From: Clostridia bacterium
Lineage (GTDB): Bacteria; Bacillota; Clostridia; Oscillospirales; CAG-382
Reading direction: 5' to 3'
DNA: 12,350 nt
NCBI GenBank assembly: GCA_017959195.1
Contig: JAGDBE010000238.1
Coordinates: 1 to 12,350 of the forward strand
Shown here: positions 1 through 6,252 of the stretch, piece by piece
How the letters are laid out: every line of letters starts with the position of its first letter
Numbering within the stretch: position 1 is the first letter of the stretch
Translations under genes and position numbers: made by a program
The notes under the pieces: model-generated
Databases searched by the model: none
Told to the model about the DNA's origin: nothing
The model's input: only the letters and a program-made list of their open reading frames with translations

Positions 1-295
1 GTACGAGCGAAGTTACGGCAATGCCGACAATCGAAAGGTAGTATGCAAAAGACTTCGCTTTTCCCGAAAGGAAAAGCGTTCTCTCGTCCTTCTGTTCGAC
101 GTCGACCTTTTTGGCGTATTCCTCATCTTTTCTGTATTTATATCCCAAAAACAGCCGCATAGCGCCGACCGCGGCAATTCCGCTTCCCAAGCCCGCCCAG
201 AATTCGTCGATAATACCGAGCACCGAGATTACGACAAGCGCGATTCCGCAAACCGTAAGAACACCGTAATATATCATTCTCTTGTTTCCGTACAT
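1..295 (-). CDS. Small membrane protein of unknown function, partner of the Xre repressor (3' part outside window)
   Basis: Translated by hand on the minus strand. It begins M-Y-G-N-K-R-M-I and stays open for 98 codons to the window edge, so the C-terminus is missing. Two hydrophobic segments (about residues 8-26 and 31-47) are followed by a charged stretch rich in K, E and D (about 51-75, with V-E-Q-K-D-E-R), and a third hydrophobic segment starts near residue 83. This suggests a multi-pass inner-membrane protein with a cytoplasmic charged loop. The ATG at 295 was chosen because GGGGAGG lies 9 bases upstream; an in-frame ATG at 304 sits directly against that site and is less likely. The start codon lies just past the repressor stop, so the two are cotranscribed and probably translationally coupled. 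From memory, similar Xre plus membrane protein pairs with a D-E-R motif are common in Clostridia, with no defined function. I do not assign a role. Confidence 0.75.
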   Translation of the reverse strand, partial: MYGNKRMIYYGVLTVCGIALVVISVLGIIDEFWAGLGSGIAAVGAMRLFLGYKYRKDEEYAKKVDVEQKDERTLFLSGKAKSFAYYLSIVGIAVTSLV

Positions 296-296
296 A

Positions 297-497
297 TCAT
301 TCATCCTCCCCGAAAACGAAAATTTCTTCTATTGTTTTTCCGAAAGTTTTTGCAATTTTGTGCGCAAGCGAAAGCGACGGGCTGTACCTTCCGCTTTCAA
401 GCGAAATGACCGTCTGCCGCGATACAAAAAGCGCGTCGGCAAGGTCTTTCTGCGTCATGTCTTTCTCTTTGCGCAGTTCTGCAATCTTGTTCTGCAT
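297..497 (-). CDS. Small Xre/Cro-type helix-turn-helix transcriptional regulator
   Basis: A 66-residue protein that is almost wholly one Xre/Cro (HTH_3) DNA-binding domain. The helix-turn-helix is visible at about residues 15-34 (MTQKDLADALFVSRQTVISL), followed by the usual E-S-G-R-Y-S-P-S-L turn and an I-A-K-T-F-G-K-T-I-E-E-I-F segment. There is no sensor or dimerisation extension, so it resembles the minimal YgzD-like repressors. GGGAGG at 510-505 precedes the ATG by 7 bases. Its own promoter is bracketed by two copies of a dyad, so autorepression is very likely. The membrane protein gene starts right after its stop codon and would share this control. What signal relieves repression cannot be read from the sequence; the membrane protein is one candidate partner. 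Confidence 0.9.
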   Translation of the reverse strand: MQNKIAELRKEKDMTQKDLADALFVSRQTVISLESGRYSPSLSLAHKIAKTFGKTIEEIFVFGEDE

Positions 498-510
498 TTT
501 TCCGCCTCCC

Positions 511-540
511 TGAAAATGTAAAGTGCGCTTTACATTTTCA
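511..540. promoter_or_regulatory. Perfect dyad, probable operator 1 of the Xre regulator
   Basis: Two 13-base arms (TGAAAATGTAAAG at 511-523 and its exact complement at 528-540) flank TGCG. The dyad abuts the -10 box of the minus-strand promoter and covers the expected transcription start, as a repressor site would. It could also form an RNA hairpin in the leader, but the lack of a following T run and the second copy nearby favour a protein binding site. Confidence 0.75.
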
Positions 541-567
541 TTATAGCACGTTTTTTGAAAATGTCAA
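540..567 (-). promoter_or_regulatory. Consensus sigma-70 type promoter for the Xre operon
   Basis: On the minus strand a perfect TTGACA (567-562) and a perfect TATAAT (545-540) are separated by 16 bases, and TGC precedes the -10 box. The two boxes fall inside or against the two dyads at 511-540 and 556-585, which implies a strong promoter held down by repression. Confidence 0.85.
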
Positions 568-585
568 GTACCCTTTACATTTTTT
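556..585. promoter_or_regulatory. Imperfect second dyad, probable operator 2
   Basis: The left arm TGAAAATGTCAAG (556-568) and right arm CTTTACATTTTTT (573-585) match at 10 of 13 paired positions and repeat the dyad at 511-540, centre to centre 45 bases. This copy covers the -35 box of the Xre promoter. It ends 17 bases before the -35 box of the divergent lipoprotein promoter, so it might affect that gene too. Confidence 0.7.
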
Positions 586-602
586 TGAAAAAATTATCTT
601 TC

Positions 603-631
603 TTGAATTTTTATAAAGTATGTGCTATTAT
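603..631 (+). promoter_or_regulatory. Promoter of the lipoprotein gene
   Basis: TTGAAT (603-608), a 17-base spacer and TATTAT (626-631) preceded by TG-C, giving an extended -10 box. A perfect TATAAT overlaps at 629-634, but with a 20-base spacer. Transcription would start near 638-642 and leave a leader of about 40 bases with GGAGG at 670-674. Confidence 0.65.
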
Positions 632-682
632 AATTACGGACATAACAAAGTGTTTTTTCATATAAAAAAGGAGGTCTTTTAA

Positions 683-1867
683 TTGAAAAATGGTGTTTTG
701 TACGCAATTCTTGCGCTTATGCTTTCGTGTGTGATGATATTCTTTTCAAGCTGCGAGCTTCCGATCGTATCGTCGATACTCGGCGGCGGGGAAGAGGGCG
801 GAACCGAAAGCGGCAGCGCAGAGGGAAGCAAAGGAAACTCATACGGATTTACGTCGGAATTTGAAGATAAGTCTTACGGCGACGACAATCTGGAAGCCCA
901 TCCCGAAATCAAGGACCAAATGCTCGAGCTTGAAAAAGACATCCTTGCAAGCGGCCTTAAATTAAACAAAATCGAGTTTACAAACTGGGGAATGAAGGGC
1001 GTCTTTTGGCTCGGCGAAAAAGGAGATCCCTGCTACGTGCTTCTCGAAGAAAGCAAGGACAAAGATACCGAAAAATATGATTTTTACGCGGTTTACGCGC
1101 GCATTTTCGACGATGATAAACTTGAGCAGGCAAAAGACGCGGTATTCTCGTTTATCGGACTTACCGACGAGGAAAAGCCCCTTGCAATGCTCCTTTCGAC
1201 CGAAAAGAGCGAAGTTATCACCGAAAACTACGTAATATATCTGAACGAAGGCACGCAGGAATTCTATCCCGAAGACATTAATTCGTCGGGAATAACTGCG
1301 GAAGACGAAGCGGCCGCGGAAGACTACTATGCAAGCGTTGAAGAACGCCCCTACAAAGAAATCGAGGTAATTTATTCTCCCGTAGAGAATATAAGAAACA
1401 CCGATTTGTTCCGGGCGCAGAGAGAAGAACGCAAGCCGAAGGCCGAAAACGGCATAAACGTCGATGAATACGGACTTTCGTTCTACGTTCCCGAAAACTT
1501 AACCGCAAATCCCTATAACGGCATGCTGTACGTGTGGGAATTCTACACCGGCGAATATACGAGCTCCGGTTACCCCGACGGCGTTGACGTAACCATGAAA
1601 ATAAGCGGACTTGCCGACGACAAGACGGTTGACGAATACATAAGAAACGACTCCCGTCCCGCAAATTCAAACGGTGTTACGCCGTTTGTAATCAAGGAAA
1701 TCAACGGCTCCGAATGGTACACCTGCAACAACGGCAAAATCTACTACTACGGCGCCGAATTCGGCGGAAACGTGTTTGAAATCGAAATCATGAACGGCAA
1801 GACGATAAACGGCGTTACGCTCGAGTCGGTAATAAGCATGCTCGAGCAGACGCTCTACTTCGAATAA
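683..1867 (+). CDS. Secreted lipoprotein of unknown function
   Basis: A 394-residue protein. Its N-terminus is a lipoprotein signal: K2, a hydrophobic core at about 5-21, then F-S-S-C with the predicted lipidated cysteine at position 24. A low-complexity G/E/S linker (about 34-52) follows, typical of surface lipoproteins. The mature protein is very acidic. Two regions stand out: residues about 60-170, and a C-terminal part starting near 255 with L-S-F-Y-V-P-E-N-L, then N-G-S-E-W-Y, then a closing S-M-L-E-Q-T-L-Y-F-E. That C-terminal pattern loosely recalls PsbP/Mog1-like lipoprotein folds, but this is only an impression. The TTG start at 683 is chosen because GGAGG sits 8 bases upstream and no suitable in-frame ATG is near. 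It has its own promoter and a hairpin terminator after its stop. It lies outside the polysaccharide units and no link to them can be shown. Confidence 0.85.
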   Translation: MKNGVLYAILALMLSCVMIFFSSCELPIVSSILGGGEEGGTESGSAEGSKGNSYGFTSEFEDKSYGDDNLEAHPEIKDQMLELEKDILASGLKLNKIEFTNWGMKGVFWLGEKGDPCYVLLEESKDKDTEKYDFYAVYARIFDDDKLEQAKDAVFSFIGLTDEEKPLAMLLSTEKSEVITENYVIYLNEGTQEFYPEDINSSGITAEDEAAAEDYYASVEERPYKEIEVIYSPVENIRNTDLFRAQREERKPKAENGINVDEYGLSFYVPENLTANPYNGMLYVWEFYTGEYTSSGYPDGVDVTMKISGLADDKTVDEYIRNDSRPANSNGVTPFVIKEINGSEWYTCNNGKIYYYGAEFGGNVFEIEIMNGKTINGVTLESVISMLEQTLYFE

Positions 1868-1877
1868 TCGCAATATA

Positions 1878-1917
1878 GTGCAAAAGGAGACGGCAAAAAG
1901 CAGTCTCCTTTTTGCAC
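1878..1917 (+). terminator. Hairpin terminator of the lipoprotein gene, possibly a switchable leader of the flavodoxin
   Basis: Arms GTGCAAAAGGAGAC (1878-1891) and GTCTCCTTTTTGCAC (1903-1917) pair fully apart from one bulged base, around an 11-base loop. The inner part, AGGAGAC/GTCTCCT with A residues before and a T5 run at 1909-1913, has intrinsic terminator form. The 3' arm can instead pair with the flavodoxin ribosome binding site (see findings). Confidence 0.6.
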
Positions 1918-1932
1918 GAAAAGGAGAATTTT

Positions 1933-2424
1933 ATGAAAAGAACGGCAATCGTTTATTATTCCATGTCGGGAAACACCGAATATATCGCAAAAACCGTGGC
2001 GGAAAAGACGGGCGGCGAACTTATAAAACTTACGCCGAAAAAAGAATATCCGTCAAAGGGCTTTGCAAAGTTCTTTTGGGGCGGAAAAAGCGCCGTCATG
2101 GGCGACACGCCTTCCCTTGAAGATTATTCTTTCGACGCGCAAAATATTGACAGAATAATTTTCGGCACGCCCGTCTGGGCAGGCTCGTTTACCCCGCCGT
2201 TAAGGACGTTTATAAAGGAAAACAAGGAAGCCCTTGCGGGCAAGGAGTTTGCGGCGTTCTTCTGCTTTTCCGGGGGAGGCGCGGACAAGGCGAAGAACAA
2301 ACTGTTAAACTTTCTCGGAGCGGATAAATTTTTTTCAGAGCTCATACTCGTCGACCCGAAAGACAAGCCGTCGGAGGAAAAGGCGCAAATGACGGAGGAA
2401 TTCTGCAAAAAACTTGCGGAATAA
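1933..2424 (+). CDS. Short-chain flavodoxin family protein
   Basis: A 163-residue flavodoxin-fold protein, expected to bind FMN and carry electrons in the cytoplasm. The phosphate-binding loop is seen as Y-S-M-S-G-N-T (residues 9-15) after the first beta strand. The second flavin-contact region is F-G-T-P-V-W-A-G-S-F (77-86), and a third loop F-S-G-G-G-A lies at 112-117. The length fits the family. Reading upstream to a TTG at 1912 is open, but AAGGAG at 1921-1926 is 6 bases before the ATG at 1933, which fixes the start. It lies 65 bases after the lipoprotein gene, with a hairpin between them and no convincing promoter of its own, so expression may rely on read-through. Its redox partner is not in this window. 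Confidence 0.9.
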   Translation: MKRTAIVYYSMSGNTEYIAKTVAEKTGGELIKLTPKKEYPSKGFAKFFWGGKSAVMGDTPSLEDYSFDAQNIDRIIFGTPVWAGSFTPPLRTFIKENKEALAGKEFAAFFCFSGGGADKAKNKLLNFLGADKFFSELILVDPKDKPSEEKAQMTEEFCKKLAE

Positions 2425-2470
2425 CATCTGTTTTTTACGCAGTTCCGCACGAAAAAACACATTTTTAAAG

Positions 2471-2504
2471 GACGGTTGAAATTGCCGTCCTGTTGTGCTA
2501 TAAT
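2471..2504 (+). promoter_or_regulatory. Promoter of polysaccharide unit 1, overlapping a dyad
   Basis: TTGAAA (2476-2481), a 17-base spacer and a perfect TATAAT (2499-2504) with TG-C just before it. The dyad GGACGG...CCGTCC (2471-2476 and 2485-2490) spans the -35 box. It may be an operator or the remains of the flavodoxin terminator, although no T run follows it. The start of transcription is expected near 2511, leaving a leader of about 45 bases with AAGGAG at 2545-2550. Confidence 0.75.
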
Positions 2505-2555
2505 ATATTAAATAAGTATGCGCACAGGCAAAAACGCGCAGAAAAAGGAGAAAAA

Positions 2556-3620
2556 ATGGTCGGAATCATCAGCATCGGACAGATTGAGCTCTGCCCGTTT
2601 GCAAAAAAGTACACGTCTCTGCTCGACGCGGAAAAAATACCGTACGAAATAGTTCACTGGAACAGAAGCGGCGAAAAAAGCGAAGACGACGAAAAAAACA
2701 TCACGTTTTTCGCGCCTCTTGCGCGTTATACGGGGCTTTTTTCCAAATTTATACCGTTTTTGAAGTTCCGCGCCTTTGCAAAAAAGACGATAAAGGAGAA
2801 AAAGTACGAAAGCCTCATTATTCTCACGACGCAGACCGCCGTTTTGTTCCCGTTTTTCCTCAGAAAAAGGTATAAAAACAGGTATATTTTCGACTACCGC
2901 GACGCGTCGTACGAATACGTGAAGTTTTACGGCGCGCTCGTCCGCATGATCGTTAAAAACTCGGCTTTCACCTGCATTTCCTCGCCGAAGTTCTCCGACG
3001 TCATAAAAAGCGGTGAAAATTTAATCGTCGCCCACAATTATTCTTTGGAAAACTATAAAAACCGCGTGCTTTCCTGCGAAAAGAACACGTCGGGAAAGAT
3101 CGTTATGGGCTACGTCGGCTACCTTCGCGAATACGAATATCTCTCGCGCCTTGCCGACGTTTTCGGCGCCGACGGCCGCTTCAAGTTCGAAATCCACGGC
3201 TCCGGCGACTGCGTCGAAAAGCTGAGAGAACACTGCGAAAAATACGATAACGTCAATGTTTTCGGCGCATACGCAGAAAAAGACAAGATGAAAATCGTCG
3301 ATTCCTTCGACATGATTTGCTACAACTACCCCAAGAATTATGTAAACTATCCCGCGGTTGCCAACAAGTTTTACGACGGGCTTACGCGCAAAAAGCCGAT
3401 GTTCGCAAATTCCGCAACCTTTTCGGGAGAGCTTGTGGGAAGCGAAAAGCTCGGAATAAGTCTTTCCGAAAACGAGGAAAACCTGACCGGCAAAATATAC
3501 GACTATTATTCGGCGTTCGACCCGGAAGAATTTTCCGAAAACTGCGAAAAATTCCTTGAAAAAGTGATAAAAGAAGACGAAATTTACATACAGGCAATAA
3601 AGAAATTCATCAAAGAATAG
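2556..3620 (+). CDS. GT-B fold glycosyltransferase (GT4-like, glycosyl transferases group 1)
   Basis: A 354-residue cytoplasmic or membrane-associated glycosyltransferase, probably adding one sugar to a lipid-linked repeat unit. It has the two-domain GT-B layout. The N-terminal domain starts with V-G-I-I-S-I-G and holds the Y-I-F-D-Y-R-D-A segment (110-117). The C-terminal nucleotide-sugar domain starts near G-K-I-V-M-G-Y-V-G (180-188) and shows F-E-I-H-G-S-G (211-217), N-V-N-V-F-G-A-Y (232-239) and N-Y-P-A-V-A-N-K-F-Y-D-G-L (264-276). The last matches the donor-binding P-N-K-x-x-E-y region of GT4 enzymes, with aspartate in the usual glutamate position. The frame is open upstream to 2493, but that lies inside the promoter; AAGGAG 5 bases before the ATG at 2556 decides the start. 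First gene of unit 1, nine bases from the next. Donor and acceptor cannot be read from the sequence. Confidence 0.85.
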   Translation: MVGIISIGQIELCPFAKKYTSLLDAEKIPYEIVHWNRSGEKSEDDEKNITFFAPLARYTGLFSKFIPFLKFRAFAKKTIKEKKYESLIILTTQTAVLFPFFLRKRYKNRYIFDYRDASYEYVKFYGALVRMIVKNSAFTCISSPKFSDVIKSGENLIVAHNYSLENYKNRVLSCEKNTSGKIVMGYVGYLREYEYLSRLADVFGADGRFKFEIHGSGDCVEKLREHCEKYDNVNVFGAYAEKDKMKIVDSFDMICYNYPKNYVNYPAVANKFYDGLTRKKPMFANSATFSGELVGSEKLGISLSENEENLTGKIYDYYSAFDPEEFSENCEKFLEKVIKEDEIYIQAIKKFIKE

Positions 3621-3629
3621 GGAGCAAAA

Positions 3630-4673
3630 ATGCAGACACCCGAAATAAGCGTCATAGTCCCGGCGTACCGGGCGGAAAATTACATAAAAGACTGCGCGGA
3701 AAGCGTGCTCGGACAGACCTTTGCGGACTTCGAGCTTATTCTGGTTGACGACGGTTCTCCCGACGGATGCGGCCGCATCATTGACGAGATTGCGCAAAAA
3801 GACGCGCGCGTAAAGGCGGTCCACAAGGAAAACGGCGGGCCCGTCAGCGCGCGCAAAGCGGGTATTTCCGCCGCTTCGGGAAGATACGTCATGAATCTCG
3901 ACAGCGACGACACGCTTGAAAAAGACACCCTCTCGGAAGTCCACAAATACATCTCGGAAAGCAATTCCGACGTGTACTGCTTCGGCTTTTATTTCGTAAC
4001 CGGCGATAAAAAAGAGTTGATTCTGCCGAATTTCGACGAGGGGCTTTACGACACGCCCGAAAAGATGCAGATAATTCTCAATTCCTTCATTTACGACGCA
4101 AAAAAGCCGTTTTACACCTTCGGAATATATCCGAGCATCTGGTCGAAGGTCGTAAAAAGAGAGCTTTACACGCCCTGTCAGAACGCGATAAACGACTCGC
4201 TCATCATAGGCGAGGACTTTGCGCTGTCGTTTCTTATTTTTCACAGGGCAAAGTCGGTTTTCATAATAAAAAAGCCGTATTACGACTACAAATATCTGCC
4301 GTTTTCCCTCAGCCGCAACATTTCGGCGGACAACTGGGAGACAAAGGCTGAAATTCTGCGCGAATTCGAAGCGTCCTCGCTTTACAAAAAAGAGGAGACG
4401 ATAATAAAGCCGCAGCTCGGCGCGTATCTTACGGAAATGCTCTACAACTACCTTTACGTTACGGCAAAAGAGGCGGAAAAGTACGGCGATTACGCCGGCG
4501 TCGTGAAAAATCTCGACGGAATAATCCGCAAATACGTGAATTTCTGCAAATACAATTTCCATTCGCTGCGCGGAATTGTCGTTGTCTTTCTCATAAAGCA
4601 CAACATGAAGCGCTCGCTCTGGCTTATGGCGAAAATCCGGCCTTACAGAATAAAGCTTTTCGGAAACAAATAA
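3630..4673 (+). CDS. Family 2 glycosyltransferase (GT-A fold)
   Basis: A 347-residue inverting GT2 enzyme. The N-terminal GT-A domain shows I-S-V-I-V-P-A-Y (6-13), the nucleotide-binding L-V-D-D-G-S-P-D (38-45), S-A-R-K-A-G (73-78) and the metal-binding D-S-D-D (91-94). Further on, W-S-K-V-V-K-R-E-L (171-179) and I-G-E-D-F-A (193-198) match the acceptor-side and catalytic-base regions of polysaccharide GT2 enzymes. The C-terminal third is basic and may touch the membrane. It is expected to extend the undecaprenyl-linked oligosaccharide with one sugar from a nucleotide donor. GGGAG, sharing its first G with the previous stop codon, lies 5 bases before the ATG, so the gene is tightly coupled to the GT-B gene upstream. 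Confidence 0.92.
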   Translation: MQTPEISVIVPAYRAENYIKDCAESVLGQTFADFELILVDDGSPDGCGRIIDEIAQKDARVKAVHKENGGPVSARKAGISAASGRYVMNLDSDDTLEKDTLSEVHKYISESNSDVYCFGFYFVTGDKKELILPNFDEGLYDTPEKMQIILNSFIYDAKKPFYTFGIYPSIWSKVVKRELYTPCQNAINDSLIIGEDFALSFLIFHRAKSVFIIKKPYYDYKYLPFSLSRNISADNWETKAEILREFEASSLYKKEETIIKPQLGAYLTEMLYNYLYVTAKEAEKYGDYAGVVKNLDGIIRKYVNFCKYNFHSLRGIVVVFLIKHNMKRSLWLMAKIRPYRIKLFGNK

Positions 4674-4694
4674 ATCGGAAACGCGGTATAAGAA

Positions 4695-6227
4695 ATGAGT
4701 CACAGAAAACAGATTACAATAAATATCGTCTCGCAGATAGTTTCGTTTGCGGTTTCCCTTGCCATAAACTTCTTTCTCGTGCCGTTCACGGTTGAAAAAA
4801 TCGGCAAAGAGGTTTACGGCTTTTTCGGGCTCGCAAACAACTTTCTCGAATACGTAACGGTCATAACCGTCGCCGTAAACGGCATGGCGAACCGCTTTAT
4901 AACCGTCGCGTACTCAAAGGGCGAAATGGCGGAAGCGAAAAAATATTTCACGTCGGTAACGGTTGCGAACGTTTTTTTAACGGCGGTTTTGTCTGTTCCC
5001 GCGGCGCTTACCGTGCTTTTTCTTGACAAATTCACGTCGGTTCCCGCAAAAAACGCGCTCGACATAAAGGTTCTCTGGGCGCTCATTTTCATAATGTTTT
5101 TCGTAAACCTCATCTTTTCGAGGTTCGACGTCGCGCCGTTTGCAAAAAACAGGCTTGAAATAACGTCTCTCGTCAACGTCTCGTCTGTTCTTTCAAAGGC
5201 GGCGGTAATCGCTCTTCTGTACCTCTTTTTCAAGCCGTACCTTTATTACGTCGGTATCGCGGCGCTTGTAAGCGGACTGCTTTCGGCGGCGCTTAAAGTG
5301 TTTTTCAAGAAAAAACTCATGCCCGACCTTGCGTTTGACAAAAAACTTTTCGATTTCGGCGCGGTAAAAACGCTTCTCGCCGTGGGAATCTGGAATTCCG
5401 CAAGCCAGCTCAGCCAGATACTGTTTACGGGGCTCGACCTGCTGCTTGCAAACCTCTTTATCGGCGCCTACGACATGAGCCTGCTTTCGGTTGCGAAAAC
5501 GCTTCCGGTAATGATAATCGGCTTTGTCGGCGTTGTCGCGGGTGCGTTTTATCCGTCGATGACGATATGCTATTCCACACGTCCGAAAGAGGACCTGCTC
5601 AAAGAGACGGCGTTCGCAATGTCGCTCTGCGGGCTCATCTTAAGCGTTCCCGTAGTCGGAATCGCCGCTTTCGGAAAAAGCTTCTTTGCGCTGTGGCTGC
5701 CTTCCATGACGGCAGAGGAAATCACGACGATATATATTCTCACGATGCTCACGCTGCTTCCGCAGACTTTGAGCATATACATTTTCCCGCTGTACCAGAT
5801 AAACACGCTGACCTGCAAAGTGAAGGTCCCGGCGCTCGTCGACTGTGCGATAGGCGCAATCAACGTCGGCGCGGTATTTCTTCTTTTGAAATACACGTCT
5901 TTGGGGCTTTTCGCGATAGCGGGGGTAAGCTCGCTTCTTCTGCTTCTGAGAATCGCGTTCTTCGTGCCGATGTACGCGTCGTCAAACCTCGGGGTGTCAA
6001 AGCTTGCGTTTTACCCGGTGCTGCTTAAAGGACTGCTTCTGAATATAGTTATGTTTGCCGCGTTTTACGGCATAAAGAGCTTGTTTCCGATCAACTCCTG
6101 GATAATGCTCATAACCGCGGCTGCCGTCTGCGCTTTGCTCGGATACACGCTCGGCTTTTTCGCGCTGTTTTCGAGGGAGGAAAAGAAGAAGGTAACGGGT
6201 TTTTTCGCGGACAAATTCAAAAAATAA
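4695..6227 (+). CDS. Wzx-like polysaccharide flippase (MOP superfamily, PST family)
   Basis: A 510-residue integral membrane protein with roughly 12 to 14 hydrophobic segments, short loops and basic residues at the inner faces. The N-terminus T-I-N-I-V-S-Q-I-V-S-F, followed by F-F-L-V-P-F-T-V-E-K-I-G-K-E-V-Y-G, is typical of Wzx-type exporters, where a G-x-x-x-Y-G motif follows the first helix. Length fits the family. It would flip the lipid-linked repeat unit to the outer face of the membrane for polymerisation. The gap to the gene upstream is 21 bases and the region before the ATG has no clear Shine-Dalgarno sequence, unlike its neighbours. Translation may therefore be low or depend on coupling, a sensible setting for a membrane transporter. 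MATE exporters are the main alternative, but the locus strongly favours Wzx. Confidence 0.9.
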   Translation: MSHRKQITINIVSQIVSFAVSLAINFFLVPFTVEKIGKEVYGFFGLANNFLEYVTVITVAVNGMANRFITVAYSKGEMAEAKKYFTSVTVANVFLTAVLSVPAALTVLFLDKFTSVPAKNALDIKVLWALIFIMFFVNLIFSRFDVAPFAKNRLEITSLVNVSSVLSKAAVIALLYLFFKPYLYYVGIAALVSGLLSAALKVFFKKKLMPDLAFDKKLFDFGAVKTLLAVGIWNSASQLSQILFTGLDLLLANLFIGAYDMSLLSVAKTLPVMIIGFVGVVAGAFYPSMTICYSTRPKEDLLKETAFAMSLCGLILSVPVVGIAAFGKSFFALWLPSMTAEEITTIYILTMLTLLPQTLSIYIFPLYQINTLTCKVKVPALVDCAIGAINVGAVFLLLKYTSLGLFAIAGVSSLLLLLRIAFFVPMYASSNLGVSKLAFYPVLLKGLLLNIVMFAAFYGIKSLFPINSWIMLITAAAVCALLGYTLGFFALFSREEKKKVTGFFADKFKK

Positions 6228-6252
6228 ACCGAGAGGGATAACAAGGGATAAT

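Noticed and set aside
282..521. A 79-codon plus-strand frame across the Xre gene
   Set aside because: The minus-strand frame is a clear helix-turn-helix protein with promoter and ribosome site; the plus-strand frame has neither.
2493..2555. N-terminal extension of the GT-B gene from an upstream TTG
   Set aside because: The extension contains the -10 box and lies before the expected transcription start; AAGGAG before 2556 gives a much better start.
3021..4703. A 560-codon open frame on the minus strand opposite two glycosyltransferase genes
   Set aside because: It is codon-aligned with both plus-strand genes. Its openness follows from the near absence of TTA, CTA and TCA codons in them. The plus-strand products have clear GT motifs, while the antisense product has none and no suitable ribosome site was seen.
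5567..6028. A 153-codon plus-strand frame inside the flippase gene
   Set aside because: It is in another frame within a well-supported membrane protein and has no ribosome site or membrane pattern of its own.
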